Under the pieces are notes generated by a model. The model ran no database searches. It was given only the letters and a program-made list of their open reading frames with translations, and was not told where the DNA came from. Shown here in pieces: positions 11,697 through 22,664 of a DNA stretch of 57,006 nt. The first letter of the stretch is position 1, and each line of letters starts with the position of its first letter. A program made the position numbers and the translations under genes. The stretch is from Magnaporthiopsis rhizophila. Lineage: Eukaryota; Ascomycota; Sordariomycetes; Magnaporthales; Magnaporthaceae. The DNA is taken from the NCBI GenBank assembly GCA_003049465.1, contig PYSS01000165.1, forward strand, positions 1 to 57,006, in the 5' to 3' direction.

Positions 11697-13399
11697 TCAG
11701 TTTGCCGCGGCAACCGCCTCCGACGCCGCCATCTCAGAGTCCGCCGCGCCGCCCGTGTCGTTGTCGACCCCCGGCAGCACGTCCTCGACCGGAGCCCCGT
11801 CGTCGGTGAACTTCCTGTCGCTCAGGTGCGCAGCGCCGTCTGCAGTCCACACCTTATCCTGGAACGTGCCACGCTGGCCCTCCTCGTGCTTGAAAGGGCA
11901 GAAGCGGTTCGTGCAAGGTCGGAACTTGCACATGGTCTTGACGTGCGTGAACTTGCAGCCCACCACCGAGCAGTCGCCGCCGTTGCGGCAAGGCGGCATG
12001 CTCGGGTGCCGGAATGTGCAGTGGGGATTCGTGCAGTTGGGATAGAAGCGGCAGTCCTGCTGGCTCTGGTGCGCCGAACGCGTCGACGGCGACGGGTGCG
12101 CCCCGACGCACTTGTGGTTTTTGCAAGCCGCCCCGTAGCTGCACCAGTCCGTCACGTCCACCGTCGTTCCTGGCGATGCTGCAGGCGACTGGTGTGCAAA
12201 CTTGCACTCCCTGTTGGTGCAGCTGAGATTGAACTTGCACACCGTCTCCTTGGGGTTCGGCGCTTCACGCTTGCCCTGCCCGCCCATCTCGGCATCCTCG
12301 CCCGCCTCAGCACCCTCTGCGCCGCCCTCCTGCGCGCCATCGGCCGGTTTCCGCTCTCCGCCGTTCTGGCCGTTGTGGGGACCTTTGCGGAAGTTGCCGT
12401 TGCTGCCGTTGTTTCTGTGTTGATGCTGCACGCGCTCCGAGAGCGGCCGGCCTTGGTTCTGGCGGAAGCCATTAGAGCCTTGTTGCTGTTGCTGTTGCAT
12501 CATCATCTGTTGGTTCAGCTGCTGTTGAAGATGCTGCATCATCTGATTCTGCTGCTCCAGCATGTGAAAGAGTCCCATCTGGGGGTCCTGGTTCGGTCCG
12601 GGCATCCAGGGGCCGCCGTTGTTCATGCCTGGCGGCATGCCTCCGTTCATACCTGGGGGTCCTCCGGGCGGCATCACACCTCCCATGGCTGTTGCCATTC
12701 CATGAGCGATGCTCGCGCCCCTGATGTTCATCGGGCCGCCGCGTGCCTGGCGGCCGAGACCGCCCCGTGGGCCATTCGGTGGTTGGCGTGCGTGGCTGTT
12801 GATTCTGTCATTGCCGCGTGTCCGGTGAAGCACGTTTTCTTGTGTCCTGTCCATTGCGCGGTTGATCTGACCCATCATTCGCCTGTCGCGAGTGTTGCCC
12901 CTGTTGTTTGTGTTCCCATTCCTCATCGCCTTTGGTCCGGTAGGTCTGTAGAACGGGAAATATGTCCATGTTAGTGTACGAACCGAGCGCGTTTCATTGG
13001 TAAAGGACAAACGTACGCGTTTATTTCTCCTGTCGCATCGACAGCCATGCTCATTTCTGTGTCCTGGTCACCGCCTTGTGGTGTCGCGGCGGCGGCGACG
13101 GTGGCGGCATCGCCCCCGGCGCTCTGCGCGCTTTGGGCTTTCAGGACCTCGACTTGTTGAAAGAGCCACTTCGCGAAATCGAGGGCGCCTGGGTCATCGG
13201 ACCCGAGGCCTAAAAGATCGCCGGCGAGCTCGGTGGCGATTTCGGTCTGCGACTTGCCGTTGACCAGCATCAGGACGATGTACTCGGCCAGTGCCGCATC
13301 GTCGGCGCCACCGGTGCCCCAGCCCACTTCGAGAAGCTTGGGTGTGATTGCGCTCGTTAGCGCATCGGCCAGCGGCGTGTTGAGCGCGACTTCAGGCAT
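11697..13399 (-). CDS. nab2: Nuclear polyadenylated RNA-binding protein Nab2 (CCCH zinc fingers)
   Basis: Exons 13399-13017 and 12945-11697 (intron donor GTACGT, branch ACTAAC, acceptor CTACAG) give 543 residues; the junction reads EINAPTGPKAMRNG. Residues 1-70 match the Nab2 N-terminal PWI-like fold (LADALTSAITPKLLEVGW, AEYIVLMLVNGKSQTEIA), which in yeast docks on Mlp1 at the nuclear pore. The middle is Gly/Met/Pro- and Gln-rich with RGG-like patches. The C-terminal third has five CCCH fingers of the C-x4/5-C-x4-C-x3-H type (CKFNLSCTNRECKFAH and CRFYPNCTNPHCTFRH are two). Yeast Nab2 has seven; fungi vary. It binds poly(A), controls tail length and supports mRNA export. The start was chosen at the ATG immediately before the conserved helix, since the upstream frame is not protein-like. 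Confidence 0.93.
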
Positions 13400-14058
13400 C
13401 GCAGCTTCTGTCGGGAGAGTGCGGCTGGCTGGTTGTCGCGTTTGGCGGATGATGATGGTAGCCCGCGCGGTGGCTAATCGGCGAGGGACGAATACGCCTT
13501 GTCGTCGAGCAACCAAGAGGCACGTCGTTTCCCTGACGTCGCGGATCTGAAGCTGGGTGGAATGAAGGCGATGGGTGTTGCGCGGCAAGGGTGGCAAAGC
13601 GCGAGCCCGTTGTGGAAACACGCAAAGAGGCGTTCGGAAAGAAGCCGAGCGAAAACGGTGGCTCAATTGCGATTACCAAAGACGACAAATACAGCCGTCC
13701 ATTGATATGCGCGCGCGTCCTGGTTATCTCCGAATCTGGACTCCGGCCTTTTGGATGTTTAGGTTCGTGAGGTGCACCTGTACAGTCCGGTCTGGTTGGT
13801 TCTGCAGCGGCGGCACCACAACTCAGCTGTGTCTCCGTCAGTGGCTCAGGTAGAGGCCGCTAAAAGTTGTCCTCGCGCCTTGCATGTTGTGGCTGGGCGC
13901 TGACAGTGGCGCGACCACCAATCTGACCAATCACGGCTCCCATAAACCTCTTCCAGAAAAGTTTGCAGCCCCACAGTACCTAGATCGACCATTTCGGGCT
14001 ATTGTTGAGCCTCTCCGCTTGTGCTTACATAACTCCCTCTTTCCCCCGATCTCTCCTC
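13400..14058. other. Intergenic stretch upstream of nab2
   Basis: Promoter side of nab2 and the 3' flank of the dioxygenase gene. Pyrimidine-rich stretches occur around 14020-14075. No gene seen. Confidence 0.6.
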
Positions 14059-15371
14059 CTAGGTCCCCTTTATCTCATTCATTTCGGCCGCCAACGCCTC
14101 CGTCCTACTGCGGCTCCTCAAGTCCAGGTACGGCGCCTCTCCCAGCGATGCGACTCTGTCGCCGGCGCGTGCCTCCTCATAATCATAGGTGGCACAGTGC
14201 CAGGTGCTACGGTTGTCCCAGATGGCGAGGTCGTTTTTGCGCCAGCGGAAGCGGACCTGGGCGTCGTGGTTTTGCGTCACCAGGTTGAAGAGATATGGGA
14301 GGAGGAGATCCGACTCATCGCGCGTGATGCCGTTGATCCGCTTGGTGAAGCCCCTGTTGACGTATATCGACTTCCATCCCGTCACGGCTGTTTTCCGCAG
14401 GCCATAGTAAGCATTCATTTTCACGTCCTTTATGATCTTGCCAACAACGGAAAGCTCACGGTTCGTCCTAATAACAGGGTGCACAGCCCTCAGTCCCCTC
14501 CCGTGGTTCAGCGGACTGCCCCTGATGCCCTCCCGCAGCGGGTTCCTGAGCCTCTCCGCTTCCTCGATGAAGAAGGTCGCATCGTGCGTGGCGGTAAGGC
14601 CCTCAAGCATCTTGCGCATAGCTGGGCTGAGGCGGTCGTAGATCTCGTAGCCCGAGGCCACAAGGTATCGCCCCCTGTGGCCGGCAGTGTGTGAATCTTG
14701 AGCATGGCGTAGTCGGAAGGCACAAGCTCGAACGCAATGTCGGTGTGCCAGCCCGCCGACGCAAGGCGCGTCACGTCCGAGAGCTGGTGTGTGAGGCCGC
14801 CTCCCTTTTTCTGCTTCTCGGACGAGATGACGGAGATGTGGTCGCCCAGCTCTGATCCCTCCTCGGTCAAGGGGTGGATGTGCAGGCCAGATGATTCAGG
14901 CTAGAGACTCGTCAGTCGGGCCACAAGGAATTCGCGGCCCGGAGTGAATTACGCACACAACCAGCCAGGGCTGTTAGCCTTAGCATGAAATCTTTCATCT
15001 GTGTCGGCGTAACGTCTTGATTTCGCAGGAAGACAACGCCGCGTTGTGAGACTAGAGAGACGAGTCAGATACTGGTGTCTAGGTAAGATTCAGCCTACAC
15101 AAACGAAACCTCATAGGACCGGCCGTAGTAAGGCTGGCTTACTTGTTACGGCGAGGTCTCGGATTACCTGGTCGTCCGCCTTGAGCAAATCGACCACCTG
15201 GAGCCCCTCATACTCTCTACCGATGACAGGCGTCAGGTCGGATTGCTTGTAGCCATCTAGGGAGCCAGAGTACACAAGAGGCTTGACGTTTCTTGTCCTG
15301 GCCTCCGCGTGGCCTCCAAAGATATTTGCATCTGTCGGAACCTCGCTCGGAGGCAAGCTGGCAGATGGCAT
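14059..15371 (-). pseudogene. TauD/TfdA-type 2-oxoglutarate dioxygenase, one-base frameshift
   Basis: Exons 15371-15143, 15051-14957 and 14900-14059. The product would be about 388 residues, normal for fungal TauD proteins. Recognisable parts: AVTISQRGVVFLRNQD, SGLHIHPL, the iron-binding HxD in GWHTDIAFE (His160, Asp162), GGDTLW, RAVHPVIRTN and the distal histidine in NRSTWHCATYD (about 343). These enzymes use Fe(II) and 2-oxoglutarate to release sulfite from taurine or other alkylsulfonates, or act on related substrates. At 14657/14658 one G is missing: the frame ends with TTG TGG, then the next frame carries on with ASGYEIYDRL, exactly where homologues read GDTLWASGYE. The damage is either a real inactivating deletion or a sequence error; the neighbouring damaged genes favour the former. 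Start at 15371 is the first ATG of the conserved frame. Confidence 0.85.
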
Positions 15372-16492
15372 GACGGAAGCGCTAGATTCACTGGGAAGAT
15401 TTGGTGATGGGTGTGGCAAATAGGGATTTTCTCAACATTGGAAGACTAGGTGTTGCTTGCTTTACTCCTTTCCGCATGAAGGTACTTGGGGTGCTGGGTG
15501 AAGCTATCAAGAGGGGAAGAAGGGCGCCACGATGCCAATGGATGGGCTTGGAAAGGACAAGAGCCGGCATCGCATGTCCCGCACCGGAAAACTGGCCCTG
15601 TCATCTCATCTGCAGCAAAGCTAGGGTTCGAGTTTCCCGCCGAAGCACTTCTTCGACATACGAGCTCATAGGCTAGGGCGTCCGGACATCGGACCCTTTT
15701 GGTAGGACAAGAACCGGCCATATCCTGGCCGATACGCCCCGGCAAGCCATTATCGTCGCTCTACCCGACCGGCAAGTCCCCAATCCAGCCAATGCGAATC
15801 GCGTCAGCGCTCACCACGATGAGACAATCGGGCCAGTCGTCCCCGAATGGCACTTCTGCCCGCATTCTTCCCCGCATCCGCCCCAGACGCTGGCCTCGAC
15901 GGCCCCGACCAGCACCCACCCGCTGTGCATGAGAACCTCCCGGGGGATTCCCTGCGTGCTTTGTTTGGCTGTTGTTCGTTAATATGTCCTCGGTCGAATT
16001 CCGTGTATTTGCTACGGGGCATGCCTCTGAGTGTTATTGGGATGGTTCCATGGCGGCTTAAACACTCGACATCGCCAGAGCGAGGTGCTTTCAACGATAG
16101 TATGGCAAAGCTTACCGTGGCGTTGATAAAATAATCAAAGATCCCATCCGGGCAACGAAGTCGGATTTCACTGCTCTCAAGATCACGGGTAAGAGAGGAT
16201 ATAGGTATGCATCTTCAACTCTCGGATAAGATGACCCAACTACCAATTCCGGTATCCCTTATCCCCTTGGCAGCCAGCGCAGCCCTCCCTGGCCGCTGTC
16301 GCCATGGCAAACCTTAGCTACGGAGCCAAGAAAAGGGAGTCTGCAGAGTACATAGTTGGAAGCATTTCGTCATATAATCAGGTGTGAGATCGTTCTTGTG
16401 TACCTACATACGTTGCCACCTGCCTCTGGCGCGAGCAATCGCGCTGTCGCCCTCCAGCCCCGACAACGGGCCGCTCGTCAGCTGCCAGAACC
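15372..16492. other. Divergent promoter region between dioxygenase and transporter remnants
   Basis: A 1.1-kb spacer between the leftward TauD gene and the rightward transporter, an arrangement that suggests shared control when both were intact. I found no clear binding-site array. Short open frames here lack protein character. Confidence 0.5.
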
Positions 16493-18318
16493 GTGTCGAC
16501 GGAAAAGCCCGGGAAGAAGCCCGTCTCGGAGCACGGCGCGCACGACGGCTCGTCCCTCTCGCACGTCGACAACGTCCTCATCGGCCGTGAGAACCTGGGC
16601 GACGTGCTCCCGCCACATGGCACGTACGAGGGCCGCCACCGCTTCGATCCAACGGCGACATTGACCAGGCAGGAGGAGCGCCGGGTGGTGCGCAAGACGG
16701 ACACGTACCTGCTCTCGTGGCTCTGCCACATGTTCTTTGGCCTGTAGCTCGACCGCGGCAACCTGTCCAATGCGCTGGCGGACAACATCCTGGGCGACCT
16801 GGGCCTGACGACCGATGATTACAACAACGGCACCACGATCCAGCTCATCTGCTTTCTCGCCACCGAGTGCCCTGTTCAGGTGCTCGCCAAGCGCTATGGC
16901 TTCAAATATGTCTTGCCAAGCTTGATGATGGCTTGGGGGACTGTTTGTAAGTAGGACTCGGGTTGGTTTCTTGTAAAAGATATTCTAACACGTATTTCTC
17001 CTGCAAATAGCTTGGAGCCAGGCATGGATTCACGATAGAGTGACATTTTACATCACCAGGGCTTTTATTGGCCTTTGCGAGGGTGGCTTCATTCCTGGTT
17101 AGCGCGCCTCCCAGCATCTTTCAAGGGTTTTAAGGTTTCGACCCCTAACTTTTATGGCCAGCCACCATCTTGTATGCCACATATTTCTATACGTCTAAAG
17201 AGCTGGCTGTGAGACTGACGGCTTTCTGGTCCACGCTGAATGTCGCGCGCGTTATATCGGCGCTACTTGCTGCAGGCATCCTTCAAATGCGTGGGGTTGG
17301 TGGTCACCCGGGCTGGTTCTGGCTGCTCCTGCTGGAGGGATTGCTGACCTGTATTGTTGCCCTTATTGTAAGTAACCTGTCCATGTCCATACTTCACACG
17401 AGATTGCCTCCTCAGATGCACAACTAACACTCGCAAACACCACAGTCCTTTTTTTTATCTCCCCACGTCTCCAACCGGAACCAAGGGTGGGTGGTCTCTG
17501 GCGGAGCTCCTGGTACACTGAGCAGGAGGAGGTTATCATGGTGAACGTAAGTGATCAAGACTGAATCTGCATAAACCCTGGATCGAAAGGAGACGAAACA
17601 AAAGCCTAACTATGCTCTTCTGTAACAGAGGATCCTCCGGGACGACCCGGCCAAGGGCCTAACATCCCTCAAGGAGCCCGTCAAGATCAAGGACATCCTC
17701 GATGCCTGGCGAGACCCTTCGGTCTTGGGGTTGTACCTGATCGGCCTCATCGCCTACATCCCTGCGAGCCCGGTGCAGGCCTATTTGACGCATTCTCTGC
17801 GTCAACTAGGCTACACAACCTTCGCCTTCAACATGCTCACCATCCCGTCGGCGGTGCTGCAAATCATCACCATACTGGCTCTCGCCTTCAGTAGTGATTA
17901 TTTCAACGAGAGGACCCTGCACTGTATGGTCGGCGAGGGTTGGATCCTGCCCCTGCTGGCCGGCATGCTCGCCCTCCCCGACGGCGGCCGGCCGTGGAAG
18001 CGCTTCTCGCTAGTCACGCTCGTCACGGGCTACCCGTATTTTCACCCGATTATGTCCTCATGGATCTCGGAGAACACGTTCGACGTCAACAAGCGCGCCG
18101 TCACAGCCGCCACGTACAGCGTCATCGTGCAGATCGGCTCGCTCGTCAGCTCACAAATCTACCGGTCGTGGGACGCGCCCTACTACAGGGCCGGCAACGC
18201 CGTGCTCATCTCCATCTGCGCCGCCAGTCTCGTCACTTTCGTCGTGCAGCGCCAAGTCCTGCGGCACCTTAACAAGAAGAAAAAGAAAAGAAACTTCGGC
18301 TGCTATGCTAAACGATAG
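16493..18318 (+). pseudogene. Dal5-like MFS anion:cation symporter, disrupted
   Basis: Exons read 16493-16946, 17011-17097, 17162-17367, 17446-17546 and 17629-18318, all with good donors, branch sites and acceptors. The protein is clearly a 12-helix major facilitator of the allantoate permease (Dal5) family: LSWLCHMFFGL, LDRGNLSNALADN, DDYNNGTTIQLICFLA, FIGLCEGGFIP, TSKELAVRLTAFWSTLNVAR, EEVIMVNRILRDDPAKGL and YPYFHPIMSSWISENTFDV. Three lesions are visible: the expected start codon is GTG (16493) with no in-frame ATG before it; a TAG at 16745-16747 replaces the Gln expected in FFGLQLDRGN; and the T run at 17449-17456 has eight T, making the 101-nt exon one base short of the frame needed for WYTEQEEVIMVN. 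Family members carry carboxylates, vitamins or ureides. The substrate here is unknown. Confidence 0.85.
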
Positions 18319-18691
18319 TTTTGCGGATGCTATGTTCACCTAATTCAGGGGCAGAACGTTGCATAACCACTTGCAAGGCGAGTGTGTTACAGCTGATTTT
18401 GCACAAGGTGCAAGCGCGGCGATTCGTCCCGAAATCGCAATACCGAATACGAACGGGCCCACTACGAGAGACGAACTGGCTTGAATTGTCCCGTGCGGGC
18501 TGATGATGAGACGATATGTTTCGGCGAGCATCGATCTGGTGTTGAAGAAGTCAGCGGCATGCATCCGTCCCTGGCCGAGGAGTCATACGGTATGAGAGGG
18601 GTGAGGAAGCCGAGGGACTGTACTGGGCAGTGCTTTGCCCCATCGTCTCATGCGGGGTAAGGGGACAGGAATAAGAGCCCGTAGATTGGTG
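18319..18691. other. Spacer where the missing half of the reductase would lie
   Basis: I looked in all frames for the N-terminal aldo-keto reductase sequence (start, G-G-W-x-T-Y-G segment, catalytic Asp/Tyr/Lys) and found none. Otherwise featureless. Confidence 0.5.
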
Positions 18692-19325
18692 TTATACTGG
18701 GGTACGTCCGAATGGTCGGCCGACGAGATCGCCGAGGCGTGCGGCATAGCTCAGCGCCTGGGCCTGGTGGCGCCGGTGGTCGAGCAGCCCGAGTACAGCG
18801 TGCTGGCGCGCGACAAGGTCGAGCGGCAGTTCCAGCACCTGTACAGCCGCTTCGGCATCGGCCTGACCACTTTCAGCCCGCAAAAGTTCGGCCTGCTCAT
18901 CGGCAAGTACAACAACTCGCCCGACGCGCCGCCGCCCGGGTCCCGCTTCGCCGAGGGCAACGACAAGTTTGTCAACTACATGCGCGGCCAGTACGGCAAC
19001 GAGTCGTGGAGTTGGAACATTGAGAAGGTGGTGAAGCTGAAGGTAGGTGGTTCTTGTCCTGTAGAATTTTTGAAGGCTTCAGATTCTGACGGAGCAACAA
19101 CAGCCCATATCGGACAAGCTCGGAATCACGCAGTCGCAGCTCGCGCTGGCCTGGTGTCTGAAGAATGAGAACGTCTCTTCAGTCATCACGGGGGCGTCGA
19201 GGCCGGAGCAGGTCGTGGAGAACTGCCAGGCGCTGAAGGCGTTGGGCAAGCTGACGCCCGAGGTCATGAAGGATATCGATGGCATTGTGGGAGAGATCAC
19301 GCTGGACCCCGCGAGACAAGACTAA
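18692..19325 (+). pseudogene. Aldo-keto reductase (Kv-beta-like), C-terminal half only
   Basis: Frame 18692-19042 joined to 19104-19325 across a GTAGGT...ACAG intron encodes the second half of a potassium-channel beta-subunit-like aldo-keto reductase: YWGTSEWSADEIAEAC, VVEQPEYSVLARDKVE, GIGLTTFSPQKFGLL, SRFAEGNDKFVNYM, LGITQSQLALAWCLKNENVS, then SSVITGASRPEQVVENCQAL, the NADPH-binding end. The first half of the TIM barrel, with the catalytic Asp, Tyr, Lys and His, is absent, and no start codon or upstream exon fits. The usual SPL..G motif reads SPQKFG. In the intact family the enzyme reduces aldehydes or ketones with NADPH. As it stands this is a 5'-truncated remnant. It follows the transporter remnant in the same direction. 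Confidence 0.8.
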
Positions 19326-19715
19326 GATTATGGGAATAGAAGCGAGGTGCGTCATGTGCAAATGTTGCAGGTCCAATGTTGCTTTTTCCTTTTTTTCTTC
19401 TTCCTTTTTTTTTTTTTTTTTTTTTTTTTTTTGGAAGTGCCTTGTTGGGCAAGCGTGATTTTCAGGATGGGCTGGCTGTGGTCACGTGTGTTCGCGATTC
19501 GCAACCAGATGGTGGTGAAGCAAATTGCCCCACCTCCGCGACACACCAAACATCTGACGCGGCCAGCATCTCTAGTAACAGCCGATCCCCTGGCTCACCT
19601 GATGCCACCACGCAACCTGTCCTGTGATGGATCGTGCCGGGTGATGCTTTCTACATGTCTCTAACGCGTCGAGCCGCCAGCGAACCAACGTAATGCGCCT
19701 CGAGGCGCCGCCGCC
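19326..19715. other. Intergenic stretch with a 28-base T tract
   Basis: Contains an uninterrupted T run at 19405-19432, preceded by shorter T-rich blocks. No gene. Probably promoter DNA of the next gene; poly(dT) runs of this kind tend to exclude nucleosomes. Confidence 0.6.
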
Positions 19716-22664
19716 ATGCCCCCGCTCCGACAAAACACCTTCTCCATTGTGCCCAATGCACCCCCCGATCCCTTCCAAGTCGCGGCTGCCGGAGCCGCCG
19801 GGCCGGCAGCGCTACCGGCAGCCAAGCCGCCCATGACGACAAAGCAGGCGCGCAAGCTCTACAACCAGCAGACTCGGGCGCCGCGGCGCACAAAGGCCGA
19901 GCAGCGCGCCTGGGAGAAGCAGGAGCAGGAACGGATCCGCAAGGAGCTCGACGCCGAGAAGGCTGCCTCGCGCGCTCGCGCCGCCCGCGAGCGCAAAAAG
20001 TCCAAAGAGGAAGCCGTCCGCAATGCGAGGAAAAAGCAGGGCCTGCCGCTCGTCAATGTCCGGCCCAGTCAGGATACCATATCCAGGTTTCTGTTCCGCG
20101 GCAAGCGGAGCAGGGAAACCACGGAGGAAGCCGAAGACTCGGCGGGGCCGTGTGTTGGCTCCGGATCGGACAAAGAGAACTGCCGTCCCGGTAGCGGCGA
20201 CAAGCGGCGTCGGTTGAATGCTGCTGCTGGCGAGGAAGACGGAGCAAGCGGTGCTAATGAGGCACCAGATCCGATGCTTAAACCCGCAAAACCCGACACT
20301 TCCATCAACAAGCCTCCGACACCCATGCTCAAGCCTGTTGAAGCGGCGGACGAGGATGCCGAGTCCAATATTAATACCGACGCTTGCTGTGCAGTTAAGA
20401 GTCACGCTATCCCGACAGACAATGGCACGCTGCCATGTGTCGCCTCGATATCGAAGAGTCCATCTACACACGACCCATCCCCGAACAAACTCCTGGAAGC
20501 CCCCATTGCTATATCGCTAGAATGTGGCTCCCCGCCACCGACGAATGAGCAAGAATCGCAACCCGAGCCAGAGCCTGAGTTCACTCCTCGACGCAAGCCT
20601 ATGCCAGAGCTAGAGCCTGCACCTGAACCTAAAACAGCTCCCAAGAACGATCCAGCGCCCGAGGCTGAGACTATATCGACGCCACAGCTTGGGCTTCGAC
20701 CGGAAATTTCCCTCAAGCCACGGGCCAGAGCCCAGCCCGCGCCCCAAGGGACCAATGGTGTGCCTCTCGACAACATGGCGGACGCCGGCTTGGCACTTCT
20801 GGATGCTCTCCCCGAGGATCTGCTGGAGGAACTTATTCTCACACCCGAGGAAGTCGAAACCCCTAGTCCAGTATTACGCACCCCAAATCCTCCTCCTGTA
20901 GCCTCTCTTCCGACCAACGCAGTCAGACCACTCAACCACATCAGCCCAGCCCAGGATGCACGAGACAAGCCAGCACCTCATACTGTACATGCGGTACGGC
21001 AAACCGGCCCAATCGACAAGCTGGCGCCTCCCAGGCCTTCTCATAAAAACCCGCCTAGCATCAACACGCCGTCAGCAGCACCACCAACAGAAACCACAAG
21101 GCCTGCGCCGAGATCGATGGCCCCTCCACCAGTGCCAAAACCCCAAGGGCCCCTGAAGCCGTTGGCCGCCAACATCCAGAAAGACGCCCCTGGGATGACT
21201 CGGACTTCGAAGCCTTCAGTAGCGAAGCCACAGGCGCATAAAGTGGCGGTTCCCGAGCCTGCACTCCCACCTACCAGCACTCAGTTATTCCTGCTCGACA
21301 ACTTTGACGATATAATGCCCAGCCTCTCACAGGAAGAAAAAGAGCTTTGCCGCAACGAGAGGAGGGACGCCGAGACGATAGCACCGCCTCCTCCCCCTCC
21401 ACGGCGTAGTCTCTTCGCCAAGCCACGTACTTTTCAGCCACCTCCAAGACCTCCCTTCGAGCGTCGCGTGGTCGCCCCACGCAAGTTCGCACCGCCACCT
21501 TCTCTGGTCGTGCAGCAAGCCCAGCGAATCCCAGCTGTTTTTCTCCCCATGGACACGAGCCTGGATTTTCTGTCCACTCAGGACCTCATGTCAACGCAAG
21601 ATGTGCACGAAGTTGAAAAGACGGTACCCCATAAAAGGGGGCCGGCCCCCGAACCTGGTGTCTCTAACAGTCGCCTGTTCAAACGGCCGGCCCCTTTTGC
21701 GCCCAGGAGAAGTGATTCAACTAGCCGATCTACCATCCAGCATGTGCCCTCGCACCCACCGGCCGCCAAAGACACAAATCTAGCCTGCAAGGATAAATCA
21801 TCGGTGCGAGAATCAAAAAATGCGAGGCTAGCAGATTCGATCAGGAAACCACCAGTCTCTTCTTCCACCGGCCCAGCTCAAGGTCGACCGCACCGACCTC
21901 AAGGCCGACCCAGCCAGCCTCGGAACCCAGCCCAAACCACCGAGGCTTTGTTTGACTCGCAAGAATCTAGCTTTGATCGCGGACGCGGTAGAGCTAGCCA
22001 TCCAACTGGTCCTCATGGAGCGACGCACGTCGATAGAGACCCTTTTTCCGCGCACGAAGCCCACGAATCCACTGCGTCTCACATGCGCCAACAGGCCCCA
22101 GAGCCTCAGGGTGTGCCCCAGCCTACAATTCCCAACGGAGGCGGCGCAAATTCTACCAAGCAGGCTGCGACGGCTCGTTTGAACCCTCGGGCGAGTGGCA
22201 GTTCAACCGACTCGGACGCACCCGACTCCCAAGGCCGCCCACGCTACTTCACATCTAGCGCCACGAGAGTCAAGATTAATCTGGCAAAGATGGAAAGCAT
22301 GCGTACCTTTCAGGTTGAGGAGCGTAAGCGCCAACAGAAGCGGGCACGAGAGGAGGCAGCTACGAGAGAGGCAGAGATATCAGGCCGGGCAGACGACGAC
22401 GAAGGGGTGGACGAGATGCGGATTCATGGCAGCAAGCCGCCTCAGGGTCCAAGTCGCAAGGATTGCGGGCAAAAAGGTGGCGTGGCAGGGGCTGTGGCAG
22501 CCCCCGGGCAGCAGCCACCCTTCAACAGCCGCCGAGAGCCAGCAAGATGGATAAACACGGCCTATGGGCATATTCCCCGAGGAGGTGGGCAACTGTCGTC
22601 GACCCAAGAGACCGACTATGGCGATACCGACCTCGGCGACATATTCGCGCTGTTTGAGACTTGA
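19716..22664 (+). CDS. Uncharacterised fungal protein, basic coiled-coil head and long disordered body
   Basis: One exon, 982 residues, starting at the ATG in GCCGCCATGCCC. Residues about 42-115 form a highly charged helix (QARKLYNQQTRAPRRTKAEQ, then runs of R/K/E/A) ending in the motif LPLVNVRPSQDTISRFL, where SQDTISRFL resembles short docking or degron-like segments of nuclear fungal proteins. Most of the rest is Pro/Ser/Glu-rich and looks disordered, with Pro-Glu repeats near residues 280-315, LLDALPEDLLEELILTPEE near 360, and a paired STQDLMSTQD. A short conserved-looking helix (TRVKINLAKMESMRTFQVEE) precedes an acidic C-terminus, YGDTDLGDIFALFET. No enzyme domain is visible. Length, codon use and the absence of stops over 2.9 kb support a real gene; function unknown. 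Confidence 0.8.
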   Translation: MPPLRQNTFSIVPNAPPDPFQVAAAGAAGPAALPAAKPPMTTKQARKLYNQQTRAPRRTKAEQRAWEKQEQERIRKELDAEKAASRARAARERKKSKEEAVRNARKKQGLPLVNVRPSQDTISRFLFRGKRSRETTEEAEDSAGPCVGSGSDKENCRPGSGDKRRRLNAAAGEEDGASGANEAPDPMLKPAKPDTSINKPPTPMLKPVEAADEDAESNINTDACCAVKSHAIPTDNGTLPCVASISKSPSTHDPSPNKLLEAPIAISLECGSPPPTNEQESQPEPEPEFTPRRKPMPELEPAPEPKTAPKNDPAPEAETISTPQLGLRPEISLKPRARAQPAPQGTNGVPLDNMADAGLALLDALPEDLLEELILTPEEVETPSPVLRTPNPPPVASLPTNAVRPLNHISPAQDARDKPAPHTVHAVRQTGPIDKLAPPRPSHKNPPSINTPSAAPPTETTRPAPRSMAPPPVPKPQGPLKPLAANIQKDAPGMTRTSKPSVAKPQAHKVAVPEPALPPTSTQLFLLDNFDDIMPSLSQEEKELCRNERRDAETIAPPPPPPRRSLFAKPRTFQPPPRPPFERRVVAPRKFAPPPSLVVQQAQRIPAVFLPMDTSLDFLSTQDLMSTQDVHEVEKTVPHKRGPAPEPGVSNSRLFKRPAPFAPRRSDSTSRSTIQHVPSHPPAAKDTNLACKDKSSVRESKNARLADSIRKPPVSSSTGPAQGRPHRPQGRPSQPRNPAQTTEALFDSQESSFDRGRGRASHPTGPHGATHVDRDPFSAHEAHESTASHMRQQAPEPQGVPQPTIPNGGGANSTKQAATARLNPRASGSSTDSDAPDSQGRPRYFTSSATRVKINLAKMESMRTFQVEERKRQQKRAREEAATREAEISGRADDDEGVDEMRIHGSKPPQGPSRKDCGQKGGVAGAVAAPGQQPPFNSRREPARWINTAYGHIPRGGGQLSSTQETDYGDTDLGDIFALFET

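Noticed and set aside
11556..12974. 472-codon plus-strand frame opposite nab2
   Set aside because: Covers the zinc-finger region of nab2 in antisense, is Leu/Ala/Val/His-biased without motif, and has no supporting splice or start context.
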